Origin: Pseudomonas sp. GD04019 | Lineage (GTDB): Bacteria > Pseudomonadota > Gammaproteobacteria > Pseudomonadales > Pseudomonadaceae | Assembly: GCF_029837695.1 (NCBI RefSeq) | Contig: NZ_JAOEEA010000005.1 | Coordinates: 248,001-312,000 of the forward strand | Length of the DNA: 64,000 bases | Direction: 5' to 3' | Shown: positions 35,187-43,243 of the stretch, piece by piece | Layout of the letters: each line of letters opens with the position of its first letter | Numbering within the stretch: position 1 is the stretch's first letter | The notes under the pieces: generated by a model | What the model was told of the DNA's origin: nothing | The model's input: the letters and a program-made list of their open reading frames with translations, nothing else | Database searches by the model: none | Position numbers and translations under genes: made by a program

Positions 35187-36467
35187 TTATTCCAAACAGC
35201 ATTTCTTGTACTTGATGCCGCTGCCACATGGACACGAGTCGTTACGACCAACTTTTCGATCTTCTGGTTGGCTGCCAGATACGGTCCTGGTGTTGGCTAT
35301 TGGCTTCGACATGAAGGATGAGGCCTGTCTCCAAGCGTAATCGAGGCAGATTCCAAACCTCATGCGTGCATCTCGTGATCCGAGACAGATACCAAACCAG
35401 CTATCTGCCCCCTCCATGTACTTCCGGCGTTCGCAGTGGTTTTGAAGGGCTGCCGCCGATTCAGCTGTGGACCAGTCGCTGCAGTGGATTGTGACGCCTG
35501 TATCACCAAGGCATACGGTAATGTCGTGAGGTTGCCCATCGCTCCGAGCCCTCGAGACCACCAGATCGATACCACTATTGGCATCTGCCATCGTCTCCCC
35601 ATTGAGCATCAGCAGCAAGAAGCCGAGGTCAATCATCCTGGGATCTGCTTTGGCCTCGATATCTTCGATCAGCCTTCCCAAGGCTGTGTCGGAGAAATGG
35701 GTAAGGATGCCTTCTGGTGTTGTTTTGCCTGGAACCCCCTCTCGTCTAGCGGACATGGCGATATCGAGGTCTGCCGAATGGCCTTCGGCAATTACAAATT
35801 TTCCGGACGAGCCCTCAAACCACAGGTTCTGCTTCAGATGATACGAGAGAATCGTCAGTTCTTGTAAGGCAGACAGTCGGTCGGCGTACAGAGTACGCCG
35901 ATGTAGGTAGCTCAGAAGATAAAGCGGGGTTTTAAGCATCTCTGTCATTGCATCAAGTGCAAAGACATCAAGCACCTGCGGTGGCTTGATGATATCTGTC
36001 TCGCGGTACTGTAGGAATTGACGTGCCTGGAAGCTCAAGGCTGGATAATGATCGGAGACCAGGCACAGAATGTAGATTTCCTTGAAGCGTCGATCAAACT
36101 CAAGTTCCGTACCCGTTGGATCTACGAATTTGAAACGAATGTCGGAGAGCATCGAGGCGCAGAGATGTCCTTGGTCGTATGAGTCCTGGACACTTTTCTT
36201 GAAGTCATCCTTGAGTGCTTGATCATTGCCTTTGCGTGCTTCTAGCGTTAGGCGCTTGGATTTGGCCTGCAACACGATTGCTCTGTCGGCATAGATGACC
36301 AGTACGTCGACTTCCCCTAGCCTGTTGCCCTTGGTCTCGTAAATATCTACGTTGGTGTGCACATGGAGGCTGCCAAAGACGCCATTCAGTCGATCTGTGG
36401 CAAAGCCTTCAGCGAATCGACCACGATTGTTCATTGCGGTAGGCCGATATGCCTTGTCTGAACTCAT
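35187..36467 (-). CDS. Nuclease-like protein with C-terminal SEC-C zinc motif, 426 aa
   Basis: The N-terminal part has a NERD/PD-(D/E)XK-like pattern: NRGRFAEGFA (Glu20), GEVDVLVIY (Asp54) and VLQAKSK (Gln67-x-Lys69). The last 22 residues are a SEC-C zinc-binding motif (RNDSCPCGSGIKYKKCC). The middle has no known domain. The ATG overlaps the upstream stop by 4 nt. However, reading one base back across the C-run at about 36480 joins the two frames through NPPFYWMSSDKAYRP, a more natural protein sequence than either end. This suggests one ancestral gene or a frameshifted product. Confidence 0.7.
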   Translation of the reverse strand: MSSDKAYRPTAMNNRGRFAEGFATDRLNGVFGSLHVHTNVDIYETKGNRLGEVDVLVIYADRAIVLQAKSKRLTLEARKGNDQALKDDFKKSVQDSYDQGHLCASMLSDIRFKFVDPTGTELEFDRRFKEIYILCLVSDHYPALSFQARQFLQYRETDIIKPPQVLDVFALDAMTEMLKTPLYLLSYLHRRTLYADRLSALQELTILSYHLKQNLWFEGSSGKFVIAEGHSADLDIAMSARREGVPGKTTPEGILTHFSDTALGRLIEDIEAKADPRMIDLGFLLLMLNGETMADANSGIDLVVSRARSDGQPHDITVCLGDTGVTIHCSDWSTAESAAALQNHCERRKYMEGADSWFGICLGSRDARMRFGICLDYAWRQASSFMSKPIANTRTVSGSQPEDRKVGRNDSCPCGSGIKYKKCCLE

Positions 36468-37324
36468 CCAGTAGAAGGGGGATTCATAAATGCTTCTGCT
36501 AGGCTATAGGGCTGAAAGAGCAGGAACTCAGACTGATTGAGCCGAAGTAGTGGTAACGCATTCGATATATTGAATTCGCTCAGTGCGGTAAAGTTTTCGT
36601 TTATTTCGCTCGTGGGTAACGCAAATGCATCCAGCACACGTGTGACAATATGCTGGGCAATTCCTGAGCGCTTCACTATCTCCGCGGAAGTCAGCAAATG
36701 GGCTGGCAGGATGCTCCATTCGCTGGGTGGCAGTTGTTGCATGGCTGCCAGCTGCGTCGACAGCTTCTCACATTGAAGTTCGTGTGCTACCCGCACTACG
36801 GATTGGGCGGCCTCGATAGAGAAGCCCTTGTTAGCTGTTAGCCATGCGTTATCGGCTTTGTATTTGCGCTCTGCTAGATCCAGATACTGGAAGAAGTAGG
36901 CCGACTCACCACCATGGAAGATTGGTTCTCGAAAAACTACTCCGTCTTGTAGCGGGCTATGACCTTCATCGACGATCCTCTTCCAGTCCTGCCCCCGAAA
37001 CGGTTCGAACGACATCACCTTGTGTAATTCGGCGAGGAGCTGGTCTGTACGGATAATGTAATCCTGCATGACTGGAGGGGAGGGTATCGTGTAGTCGATC
37101 GGCCCCTTGATCATCAGCCCAATGAGTGTCGAGATTTCAGCGCGAGACAAACACTCCCCTGATGACATGCAGGACATGTCATCAGGGGTCACCTCATCGG
37201 AGTATTGGATGAGATTGTCGCGAAAACAGAAGTAAGCAATTGTGTGGGCGTACCCTGGAGAGAGGCACAGTGAAGCGAGTTCGCTGAAGAGCTGATGTTC
37301 GGTTCTGGGTAACTCGTTATTCAT
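36464..37324 (-). CDS. Unknown protein upstream of the SEC-C nuclease, 286 aa
   Basis: The ATG at 37324 has AAGGAAG about nine bases before it and is preferred to 37369. The product is soluble with no recognisable domain; it has a helix-rich C-terminus ending LFQPYSLAEAF just before the frame break. Overlap with the next gene and the out-of-frame continuity described there suggest that this is the N-terminal half of a protein of about 710 residues. It lies 78 bp after the broken gene at 37403-38508, in the same direction, probably one transcript. Confidence 0.6.
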   Translation of the reverse strand: MNNELPRTEHQLFSELASLCLSPGYAHTIAYFCFRDNLIQYSDEVTPDDMSCMSSGECLSRAEISTLIGLMIKGPIDYTIPSPPVMQDYIIRTDQLLAELHKVMSFEPFRGQDWKRIVDEGHSPLQDGVVFREPIFHGGESAYFFQYLDLAERKYKADNAWLTANKGFSIEAAQSVVRVAHELQCEKLSTQLAAMQQLPPSEWSILPAHLLTSAEIVKRSGIAQHIVTRVLDAFALPTSEINENFTALSEFNISNALPLLRLNQSEFLLFQPYSLAEAFMNPPSTG

Positions 37325-37402
37325 TGGTAAGTTCTTCCTTGAGCCCCATATCTGTATATGCTTACTCATGCGCGTCGGAGTGTTCGGTTTGAGAGAGGCA
37401 GC

Positions 37403-38508
37403 TCAGATCGGCTGCCAAGTCAAAAGCTCGGCTTCGCCTTTGACAATCATCTCGTCGATGAACCCGAGGGTCTGCTGTCGATGTATTTGACGATTGGGCT
37501 CGTTCATGCGGCTAAACAAGGACTGGAGGGCATCTGCGATAGCAACTGCGTTCGGCTCTGGCCACCAGCGTGCCAAGGCTCCTGCCAGATCATTCTGCTC
37601 GGTCGTGTTTTGTTCGGTACCGAAGACCAACCTTGCGATGTGCCGAAGGCTCTCGTCCAGACTGGCGAACACATAGCGAGTTCTGCCGTTTTTTGCCTTG
37701 GAAACGCGTTCCACGAAATCGCTCAGATGGGTGAGATCCCAGGCGGCATTCCGAGCTCCTGCTAGAGCTCGATTGCGATCAGAAGAACGCAGTGATTTCA
37801 GCAATCCACGGCGTGGAGGAGAGTTGGGTGCGAAGTAGAGACAGGCGAACATGGCTGCTGGACCTGCAATGATGAAGTCACGGTGCATCCACTCGAACAA
37901 CCTGAAAAGGCGATCCAATGGTGGCGCTGCTGAAGTTCGAGTGCACAGATCTTCATCGTTGCGATGTAGTTGCGCCGCCATCGACGAAGCGGTTTCGCCA
38001 GGTCAAGTTGCTGGTTGATGGGAGGCGCACTCGCAATAGGCAAACGCTCAACACGGCCTAGGGCTGCCGCTATCCAATCATGCACATGGCCGTTATCCGC
38101 CGCGCGAAACCAAGCCAACTCTTCGAGCGCGCGTTTATTACCATGTTGTGGCGCGAGCTCATGGAAGGCGATGGACGGTTCTATTTCAATGTCCAGGCAT
38201 TGGGCAAATGCCAGAACGGCCGCAGCAGTTCGTCTTGGTCCATCGATGTCCAGACCCTGAGCTACCTGAGCCATACGGGAGACGATGTTCCGATCTGGAA
38301 GCAGAACGGTCTTTACGCGCAGGCAATGCTCTTCGTACAGAAAACCATCCGGGTGGTATAGGCCGACTGGTGGTGGCCCGTAACCCGGAACGAATACTTG
38401 GGCCCTCTGGAGCTCGCCAGCGATCGCATGAAGATCGTCATAAGGAAAGTCTGCGGGCAAGCAAAGTGCTGCTTCGACGTCTTCACTCTCGAATAGATCA
38501 GTAGTCAT
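37403..38508 (-). pseudogene. Unknown gene split by an apparent 1-nt deletion (about 368 codons)
   Basis: Two overlapping minus-strand frames (38508-37798 and 37981-37403) look like halves of one protein. The first is natural up to LELQQRHH and then becomes low-complexity. The second becomes natural from LDRLFRLFEWMHRDF. Adding one T at about 37920 joins them. The N-terminal part has LLPDRNIVSRMAQVAQG (about residues 68-84), faintly like a PIN-domain acidic strand; this is a weak hint only. Either the gene is recently inactivated or the base is an assembly error. Confidence 0.55.
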
Positions 38509-38867
38509 TTGCTAGGAGGTAGTTCCCTTCCTGGGGGTGGTAGCAGGCTGGTCTCTCGCCCGAGCAGCCGAGGGGCTATCTGCATGATAACTGTGTGATC
38601 TGGAAATGCGAAAAGGTGGGCTTCCTGAGGAGGCCTTGAGAGGGATGGTCTGCGGTAGATGGTATCGATCTGACGATGTAGATGGTGTCGCCGTTTTTTG
38701 AGTTTTACGACGCGTTTTGTTGTTAGTGCATGAGGGCACAACGTGTCCCAGAATGGTTTTTGCTGGGTGTTAGCTACAAGTGCGTGAGCAGTAAGTCGAT
38801 AGCCATTTGCCGAGGGCAGATGGGGTAGGGCGCTGGAAAAGCATCCAGGATGATGATGTAATTTCAT
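38505..38867 (-). CDS. Doubtful small ORF, 120 aa
   Basis: This open frame starts inside the left arm of the palindrome at 38853 and ends with a 4-nt overlap (ATGA) on the next gene. The product is basic and rich in His, Pro and Arg, with no recognisable domain. No clear ribosome binding site is seen. The overlap argues for a real gene; the composition argues against it. It could equally be the leader of the downstream operon. Confidence 0.25.
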   Translation of the reverse strand: MKLHHHPGCFSSALPHLPSANGYRLTAHALVANTQQKPFWDTLCPHALTTKRVVKLKKRRHHLHRQIDTIYRRPSLSRPPQEAHLFAFPDHTVIMQIAPRLLGRETSLLPPPGRELPPSK

Positions 38868-38893
38868 CCACTTAGCGGATGAAATTACATCAT
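38853..38893. promoter_or_regulatory. 17-bp perfect palindrome between divergent genes
   Basis: ATGATGTAATTTCATCC at 38853-38869 pairs exactly with 38877-38893 across a 7-nt spacer. Each arm contains ATGAAATTACATCAT reading outward, so both directions have a start codon in the arm. It sits between the minus-strand unknown operon and the plus-strand ATPase remnant/STAND gene. A regulator-binding operator or a recombination product are both possible. No T-run follows, so it is not a terminator. Confidence 0.7.
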
Positions 38894-39008
38894 GTACCCA
38901 CGAAGAGTCCGCCAGTACACGCTTGAGGCTCTGGATGACTCTCTGATCGTTCTGATCAATGGTGCTCGCCAGACAATCGGCGTCGTACGCGGGGTTGCCA
39001 CCGCATGA
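38892..39008 (+). pseudogene. N-terminal remnant of a DUF4143-type AAA ATPase, 38 codons
   Basis: The reading MYPRRVRQYTLEALDDSLIV then LINGARQTIG matches the first residues of the ATPase/DUF4143 family (usually about 380 aa), whose Walker A is GARQTGKST. Here the sequence departs exactly inside the Walker A after GARQT and stops with TGA at 39006. The next gene's ATG overlaps this stop (ATGA). The remnant thus supplies a start region and possibly promoter and coupling for the STAND gene. Confidence 0.65.
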
Positions 39009-41323
39009 AGGTCGAGAGCGTTCTAATCGAGCCTCCGGCGCCGCACGAGCGTCGAGCGCACGGCCCTTGGAGCGATTTGGCGCTCCATACCATCGGCTGG
39101 CGCGCGTTTCAGGACTTATGCTCGCAGGTTTGTGAGGTCGTACTCGGCCGTCCCGTGGAAATCTTCCGCGAAGCCCAAGATGGCGGTCAGGACGCAGTTT
39201 TCCTCATTCCTGCGGGAAACGACGCTCCCCCGATTGGCACGGTGCAATGCAAGCACACGTCCGATGCCATAAAGGCATTGAAGTTTAGCGATCTCAACGT
39301 CGAGATTGATCATGTCGAAGAACTAGTCAAAGCCGGCCAGGCGGATACCTATGTCTTCATGACGAACATGAGTGTGGATGCGCCCGTCGCAGCTGCAATG
39401 CGTGCCAGACTTCGGGCGCTTGGCGTGCGTAAGCCGCACATTCTTGGTCGTCAGTACATCGTCCGTGTTATCAGGAGCAGCGCGCGCCTGCGTGCCCTGG
39501 TCCCGCAGGTCTACGGCCTAGGGGATCTCACCTCGATCGTGGATGAGCGGCTCAGCGAGCAGAGCCGGGCTCTGCTTGACAGCTGGATCCCAAAACTTCG
39601 CACTTATGTGCCTACCCAGGCCCATCGCGCGGCAGTCAATGCGATCTCCGAGCACGGCGTAGTGCTGCTGCTCGGCAATCCTTCAAGCGGCAAATCGGCG
39701 ATTGGCGCCATCGTTTCGACCATCGCATCGGAGAATCCAGACAGCACCGTACTTGCTCTGACCAGCCCGCGCGACTTCGAGGCCGGTTGGAATCCCAATG
39801 ATCCGGGGCGCTTCTTCTGGATCGACGATGCATTCGGCTCGAATGTGCTACGCGGCGACTACGTGCAGGATTGGGCCTCGGCTTTCTCCAAACTGCGGGC
39901 AGCGATTAAGCATGGCAATCGATTCCTCCTAACCTCCCGCAAGCACATCTATGAAGCGGCGCGGCGTCGGCTCGGGCAGCGCAACCTTGGCCAATTTGCA
40001 GATGGCAGCGCCGTGGTGGATGTCGGCGAGCTGACGTCCGAAGAGAAGGCGCAGATTTTATATAACCATGTAAATTTCGGCGAACAGAGCCAGAGCTGGA
40101 AGTCGAGCGTTAAGCCGCATCTGCCGGCAGTCGCTGCAGTTCGCGATTTCCTTCCTGGAATCGCCGAACGTCTCGGCGACCCAAACTTCACCAAGGGCCT
40201 GGCGCCTCGCGAAAGCTCTCTCGTCCGCTTTATGGAGGAGCCGACAGAGCATCTGGTCGATACTGTCAACGCCTTGGATGATCAGCTACAGGCTGCGCTC
40301 ATCCTTGTTTATGTCCATCAGGCCGGCTTCGATCCCTGCGATCATGACGCTTCGGCTGCACAGGCAGTCGCGGAGTTGACAGGGTACTCTCTCTCTAAGA
40401 TCCAGGATTGTTTCGCCGAGTTGAAGGGCTCATTCCTCAAGCTTTCCGGATCAAAATGGACATTTGCCCATCCGACGATCTCTGACGCCCTAACGGAGAT
40501 TCTGCGCCAGAAGCCCCATATGATGGCAGCGCTCATACGAGGCGCGACTATCGACACCATTCTTAGCAGCTTCACGTGTGAAGGCTCACCGCTTATTCGA
40601 GATGCGCTTGTCATCCCGACGACGCTCGACAACGCGTTGGTTGCACGACTTGGCCGCACGCCCGACGAATGGCACCGCAATTGGATGCTGTTCCACTTCC
40701 TGTCTTATCGTTCGAGTGAGGCCGTGTTCAAGAAAACCGTCGAACAATATCCAGATCTACTCCGAAGGTCTTGCTGGCAATCCGATCTTGCCAGCAACGA
40801 TCCCCTGATTGCCATTTGCTCCCGTGCTCATCACCTCAGCATTTTGCCTGACGATCTGCGATCGGATGTAGCCGACAAGCTAGAGTCTGCCGTGCTCAAT
40901 GGCCTCGACGTTTCCTTCTTTGAGGAGGCACAGATGCTAGCGGTCATACCGCCGCTAAAGCTTATCGGTATGGGCTTAGCGCTGCGGACAACCGTACTCC
41001 CGTCGCTCGAGGAGCGGATCGACGAGATGACCGCTGACGCCGACTTGGACGAAGAGCCTGACAGCCACTTTAAGAAGCTTCTCGGCGTGCTTGATCGCAT
41101 TGAGGCGATTGGTGTCGATGCTGACGCTGTGGACTTGATCGACGACGCACGCGAGCACGTGAAGCGATCAATCGAAGCGCTTGAAGAGCGCAAGCGCGAG
41201 CATGATGAAGGCTCCGAAGATGAAGCGGATTGGACGCACATAGTGACGCAAAATAAAGAAGAAACCCTGCCTTCTGCTCCAGTCGTCACAAAGCGCTCAG
41301 TGTTCGAAGATGTCGACAAATAG
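39005..41323 (+). CDS. Restriction nuclease-STAND NTPase fusion (Avs-like), 772 aa
   Basis: Residues about 25-130 form an Mrr-like nuclease: IGWRAFQDLC, GGQDAVFLIP (Asp63) and GTVQCKHT (Gln81-x-Lys83). A STAND-type NTPase follows: Walker A LLGNPSSGKSAIG (about 222-234), Walker B FFWIDDAFG (about 270-278) and LLTSRKHIYEAA (sensor, about 306-317), resembling the nSTAND3 class. The C-terminal 400 residues are helical, as expected of a sensor repeat domain. This nuclease-STAND-sensor order is that of antiviral STAND (Avs) proteins, which cut DNA after recognising a phage protein. The target is not predictable. The gene appears intact. Confidence 0.82.
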   Translation: MKVESVLIEPPAPHERRAHGPWSDLALHTIGWRAFQDLCSQVCEVVLGRPVEIFREAQDGGQDAVFLIPAGNDAPPIGTVQCKHTSDAIKALKFSDLNVEIDHVEELVKAGQADTYVFMTNMSVDAPVAAAMRARLRALGVRKPHILGRQYIVRVIRSSARLRALVPQVYGLGDLTSIVDERLSEQSRALLDSWIPKLRTYVPTQAHRAAVNAISEHGVVLLLGNPSSGKSAIGAIVSTIASENPDSTVLALTSPRDFEAGWNPNDPGRFFWIDDAFGSNVLRGDYVQDWASAFSKLRAAIKHGNRFLLTSRKHIYEAARRRLGQRNLGQFADGSAVVDVGELTSEEKAQILYNHVNFGEQSQSWKSSVKPHLPAVAAVRDFLPGIAERLGDPNFTKGLAPRESSLVRFMEEPTEHLVDTVNALDDQLQAALILVYVHQAGFDPCDHDASAAQAVAELTGYSLSKIQDCFAELKGSFLKLSGSKWTFAHPTISDALTEILRQKPHMMAALIRGATIDTILSSFTCEGSPLIRDALVIPTTLDNALVARLGRTPDEWHRNWMLFHFLSYRSSEAVFKKTVEQYPDLLRRSCWQSDLASNDPLIAICSRAHHLSILPDDLRSDVADKLESAVLNGLDVSFFEEAQMLAVIPPLKLIGMGLALRTTVLPSLEERIDEMTADADLDEEPDSHFKKLLGVLDRIEAIGVDADAVDLIDDAREHVKRSIEALEERKREHDEGSEDEADWTHIVTQNKEETLPSAPVVTKRSVFEDVDK

Positions 41324-41325
41324 CC

Positions 41326-41607
41326 TTGAGCCCAAGTATTGAGGCGACCGCCTTCGAGCGGACAGTGTTCAATGTGGCGTTCAATAACGGCGACGACTAC
41401 CCGAAGAACTTCTCCTACCTCATGTCACCCAACGGCCAATGGAAGCTGACCCCGGCCTACGACGTGACTTTTGCGAAGGGCTGGGCGGGTATCACCAGAT
41501 GGACGTAACGGGCGAGGCACTGCACATCAACCGCAAACACCTGCTCGCGCTCGCAGTGGAGGAAGCGGATCTGCTAGGTAGCCAGCGGCTTTACAACCAG
41601 TGCTAAA
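41326..41607 (+). pseudogene. hipA-like kinase C-terminal relic, frameshifted
   Basis: The first frame gives FNVAFNNGDDYPKNFSYLM then LTPAYDVTFAKG, the catalytic and metal-binding segments of a HipA-family kinase. At about 41490 the frame must shift by one base to continue with GYHQMDVTGEALHINRKHLL and a stop at 41605. No N-terminal two thirds are present. The relic directly follows the STAND gene and is a decayed toxin, unrelated in detail to the intact hipA at 7 kb. Confidence 0.7.
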
Positions 41608-41963
41608 CGCCAGTTCCCGGGTAGCTGCATCACCCAGGACACGCTACGCACGATCAAGGCACGAATCGACCACAGTATCGAGCGGCTTAGTTAGTCAGCA
41701 TCGCTATGGCTGCCGCCGTCCGACGGCGTGCTGATTGGGCAGTTGACTCACCGCCCATGCTCCTTGTGCAGTGACCCAAGACCGGCATTCACCTGCTGGA
41801 AAACCATGCACTGACCTTAGAGATTCTGCGGGCTCAATATCAGAGAGGCCTCAGGGACTTTTGCGGGAAACCGTCGAAAATCGTCCGACATCGTTGGGCA
41901 TCGATTGCAGCGAGCGCCATTTTTAGTGCATTAAAATCAGTAGGTTACGTTTTTCATACTTGG
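41608..41963. other. 356-bp decayed sequence at the island end
   Basis: No gene is supported. The stretch joins the hipA relic to the attachment site. I see no integrase-binding repeats that I can define by eye. Confidence 0.4.
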
Positions 41964-42008
41964 ATGGGGTGCAAGGGGTAGAGTGTTCGAATCACTCCGT
42001 CCCGACCA
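41964..42008 (+). other. Partial tRNA-Pro(GGG) 3' half: island attachment site (attR-like)
   Basis: From the anticodon loop ATGGGGT onward, the sequence folds as the 3' half of a tRNA: anticodon-stem GCAAG, T-arm GAGTG/TTCGAAT/CACTC, acceptor strand CGTCCCG and ACCA. The expected 5' half (acceptor CGGGACG and D-arm) is absent upstream; island sequence is there instead. This is the hallmark of integration into a tRNA 3' end, with the intact tRNA rebuilt at the other end. Pro identity rests on the loop (GGG anticodon followed by G37) and on memory of Pseudomonas tRNA-Pro. Confidence 0.8.
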
Positions 42009-42020
42009 AATAATCCCAAC

Positions 42021-42052
42021 AAAAAGGCCAGTCAGAAATGACTGGCCTTTTT
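42021..42052 (+). terminator. Intrinsic terminator of the tRNA gene
   Basis: A perfect 14-bp inverted repeat (AAAAAGGCCAGTCA and its complement) encloses a GAAA tetraloop and ends in a T-run. It lies 12 bp after the tRNA CCA, showing that the chromosomal flank begins here. Confidence 0.85.
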
Positions 42053-42082
42053 GTTTAGGCTGAAAAATTGGAGAGGCTTAGA

Positions 42083-42373
42083 GTGGTGCTATTACATTCA
42101 CAGAACGCCCCAGCGCCCTGCGCAGTGCTACCGACCAGCTGCGCCTGGAGTGGCCAGCTCAGCCTGCTCAGCCACGCGCGCTTGCGCGCCGCCTGCCCAT
42201 GCTCGCAGTGTCGCGCGGCGCGCCTGCACGGGCGCATTGATGCGGCGCCGAGCGATGTACGGCTGCGCGCGATCAACCGGCAGGGCTACGGCGTGCAGCT
42301 GGTGTTCAGCGATGGCCATGACCAGGGCATCTATCCCTGGAGCTACTTGCGGGAGCTGGCGGGCCAGGCTTAA
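42083..42373 (+). CDS. DUF971-domain protein, 96 aa
   Basis: The short protein carries the DUF971 pattern: an opening strand, LSHARLRAACPCSQCRAARL (about residues 28-47), and the closing YGVQLVFSDGHDQGIYPWSY. The domain is shared with the N-terminus of gamma-butyrobetaine hydroxylases and occurs alone in proteobacteria near iron-sulfur or cofactor genes; its function is unclear. A GTG at 42083 with GAGAGG upstream is preferred to the TTG at 42068. A terminator follows at 42403. Confidence 0.75.
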   Translation: MVLLHSQNAPAPCAVLPTSCAWSGQLSLLSHARLRAACPCSQCRAARLHGRIDAAPSDVRLRAINRQGYGVQLVFSDGHDQGIYPWSYLRELAGQA

Positions 42374-42402
42374 TCCCGTGGCGAGATGGCCTGGAAAGGG
42401 AT

Positions 42403-42429
42403 AAAGCCTCAAGGCTGGGAGGCTTTTTT
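42403..42429 (+). terminator. Intrinsic terminator after the DUF971 gene
   Basis: AAAGCCTC pairs with GAGGCTTT across an 8-nt loop and runs into six T residues. Confidence 0.75.
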
Positions 42430-42639
42430 CCATAGGGCGAGGGTCATGGGGAGAAGGGGGCGCCATCACCTAGGGCTTGTAGAAAGCAGCGCTGTAGCGC
42501 CAGCTGCCGGACGAGCTGCCTGCATTTATCTGGAATGGATGCCGCTGCCTGTGCTCATAAATTCTGGAACACATGCTGGGGCGATGCTTTGCCCCGAAGG
42601 CTTCGGCCCAAGGGCCGATTCTGCGAGCTGGAGGTTGGC

Positions 42640-42858
42640 ATGAACGCGAGTGACACGGAGCAGCAGGCGAGCTGCACGCTGGATGCGTTGCGCGACAAGA
42701 GAAATGCCGCGCAAGCCGAGCTGGAGCGTTATCTGCTGGAGCAGTTTCCCATCGATACCGAGCAGAAGAACCTGGGCGTAACGATGCGCACCCACGCGGT
42801 GACCGAGATCGAGGAAGAGATGCGCCACGAGATGCTGAGGGCGCAGGCCCACGGCTGA
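42640..42858 (+). CDS. Small conserved acidic protein, 72 aa
   Basis: GGAGG sits a few bases before the ATG. The product is almost entirely helical and charged (TLDALRDKRNAAQAELERYL, then an acidic EIEEEMRHEML tail), with no signal peptide. No family is recognised. The 210 bp before it (42430-42639) show no gene. Confidence 0.55.
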   Translation: MNASDTEQQASCTLDALRDKRNAAQAELERYLLEQFPIDTEQKNLGVTMRTHAVTEIEEEMRHEMLRAQAHG

Positions 42859-42875
42859 GCCGAGGGCCCGCAAAG

Positions 42876-43028
42876 TCAGTCGGGTGTGTTCTGCGGGTCG
42901 CCCTCATTCGAGCGGCTGCGTGGCTGTTCCCCGGTGATGTCCTCGTCCGGCTGTTCTTCCTTCGCGGGCGGTTCATGGGTGGTGGGCGTCTGTTCTGCTT
43001 TGCCGTTGGGCGTTCCGTGGCTGGTCAT
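42876..43028 (-). CDS. Small hydrophilic Pro/Glu-rich protein, 50 aa
   Basis: The minus-strand ATG at 43028 follows GGAGAG and opens MTSHGTPNGKAEQTPTTHEP. The product is disordered-looking, rich in Pro, Glu, Asp and Asn, and lacks hydrophobic segments. Convergent with the preceding small gene. The strong start site and compact spacing support it despite its length. Function unknown. Confidence 0.5.
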   Translation of the reverse strand: MTSHGTPNGKAEQTPTTHEPPAKEEQPDEDITGEQPRSRSNEGDPQNTPD

Positions 43029-43243
43029 GTGCTAGCTCTCCACAAAGGCGGGATACCTCTGTTTTGAGGGGAGAGCGGGACGGGTGTTCAAGTATTTGCT
43101 GGCCGCGCCAAGCAAGCTTGAGTGCCGAGTCGTCTGCACGGCACCATGCGTTTGAGCATTGGTCGGCAGCGCGATGTCGAGGGCGGCTGGCAGCATGCTC
43201 CGCAGATGGTCCACTTCCGCTTCCCTCACGCGATCAGACTCCC

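Noticed and set aside
39005..41323. Reading the STAND gene as a plain Mrr restriction enzyme
   Set aside because: The Walker A/B region and long helical C-terminus after the nuclease fit a STAND NTPase better than a simple Mrr protein.
1..42000. CRISPR arrays, reverse transcriptases and retron-type RNAs in the defence region
   Set aside because: No regularly spaced repeats, Cas genes or YxDD reverse-transcriptase motif were seen; the Septu-like pair is therefore not part of a visible retron.
43064..43243. N-terminal extension of the 266-aa conserved protein
   Set aside because: The extension has no ribosome binding site, odd composition (Cys, Ser, Arg rich) and the internal ATG at 43244 begins the natural protein.
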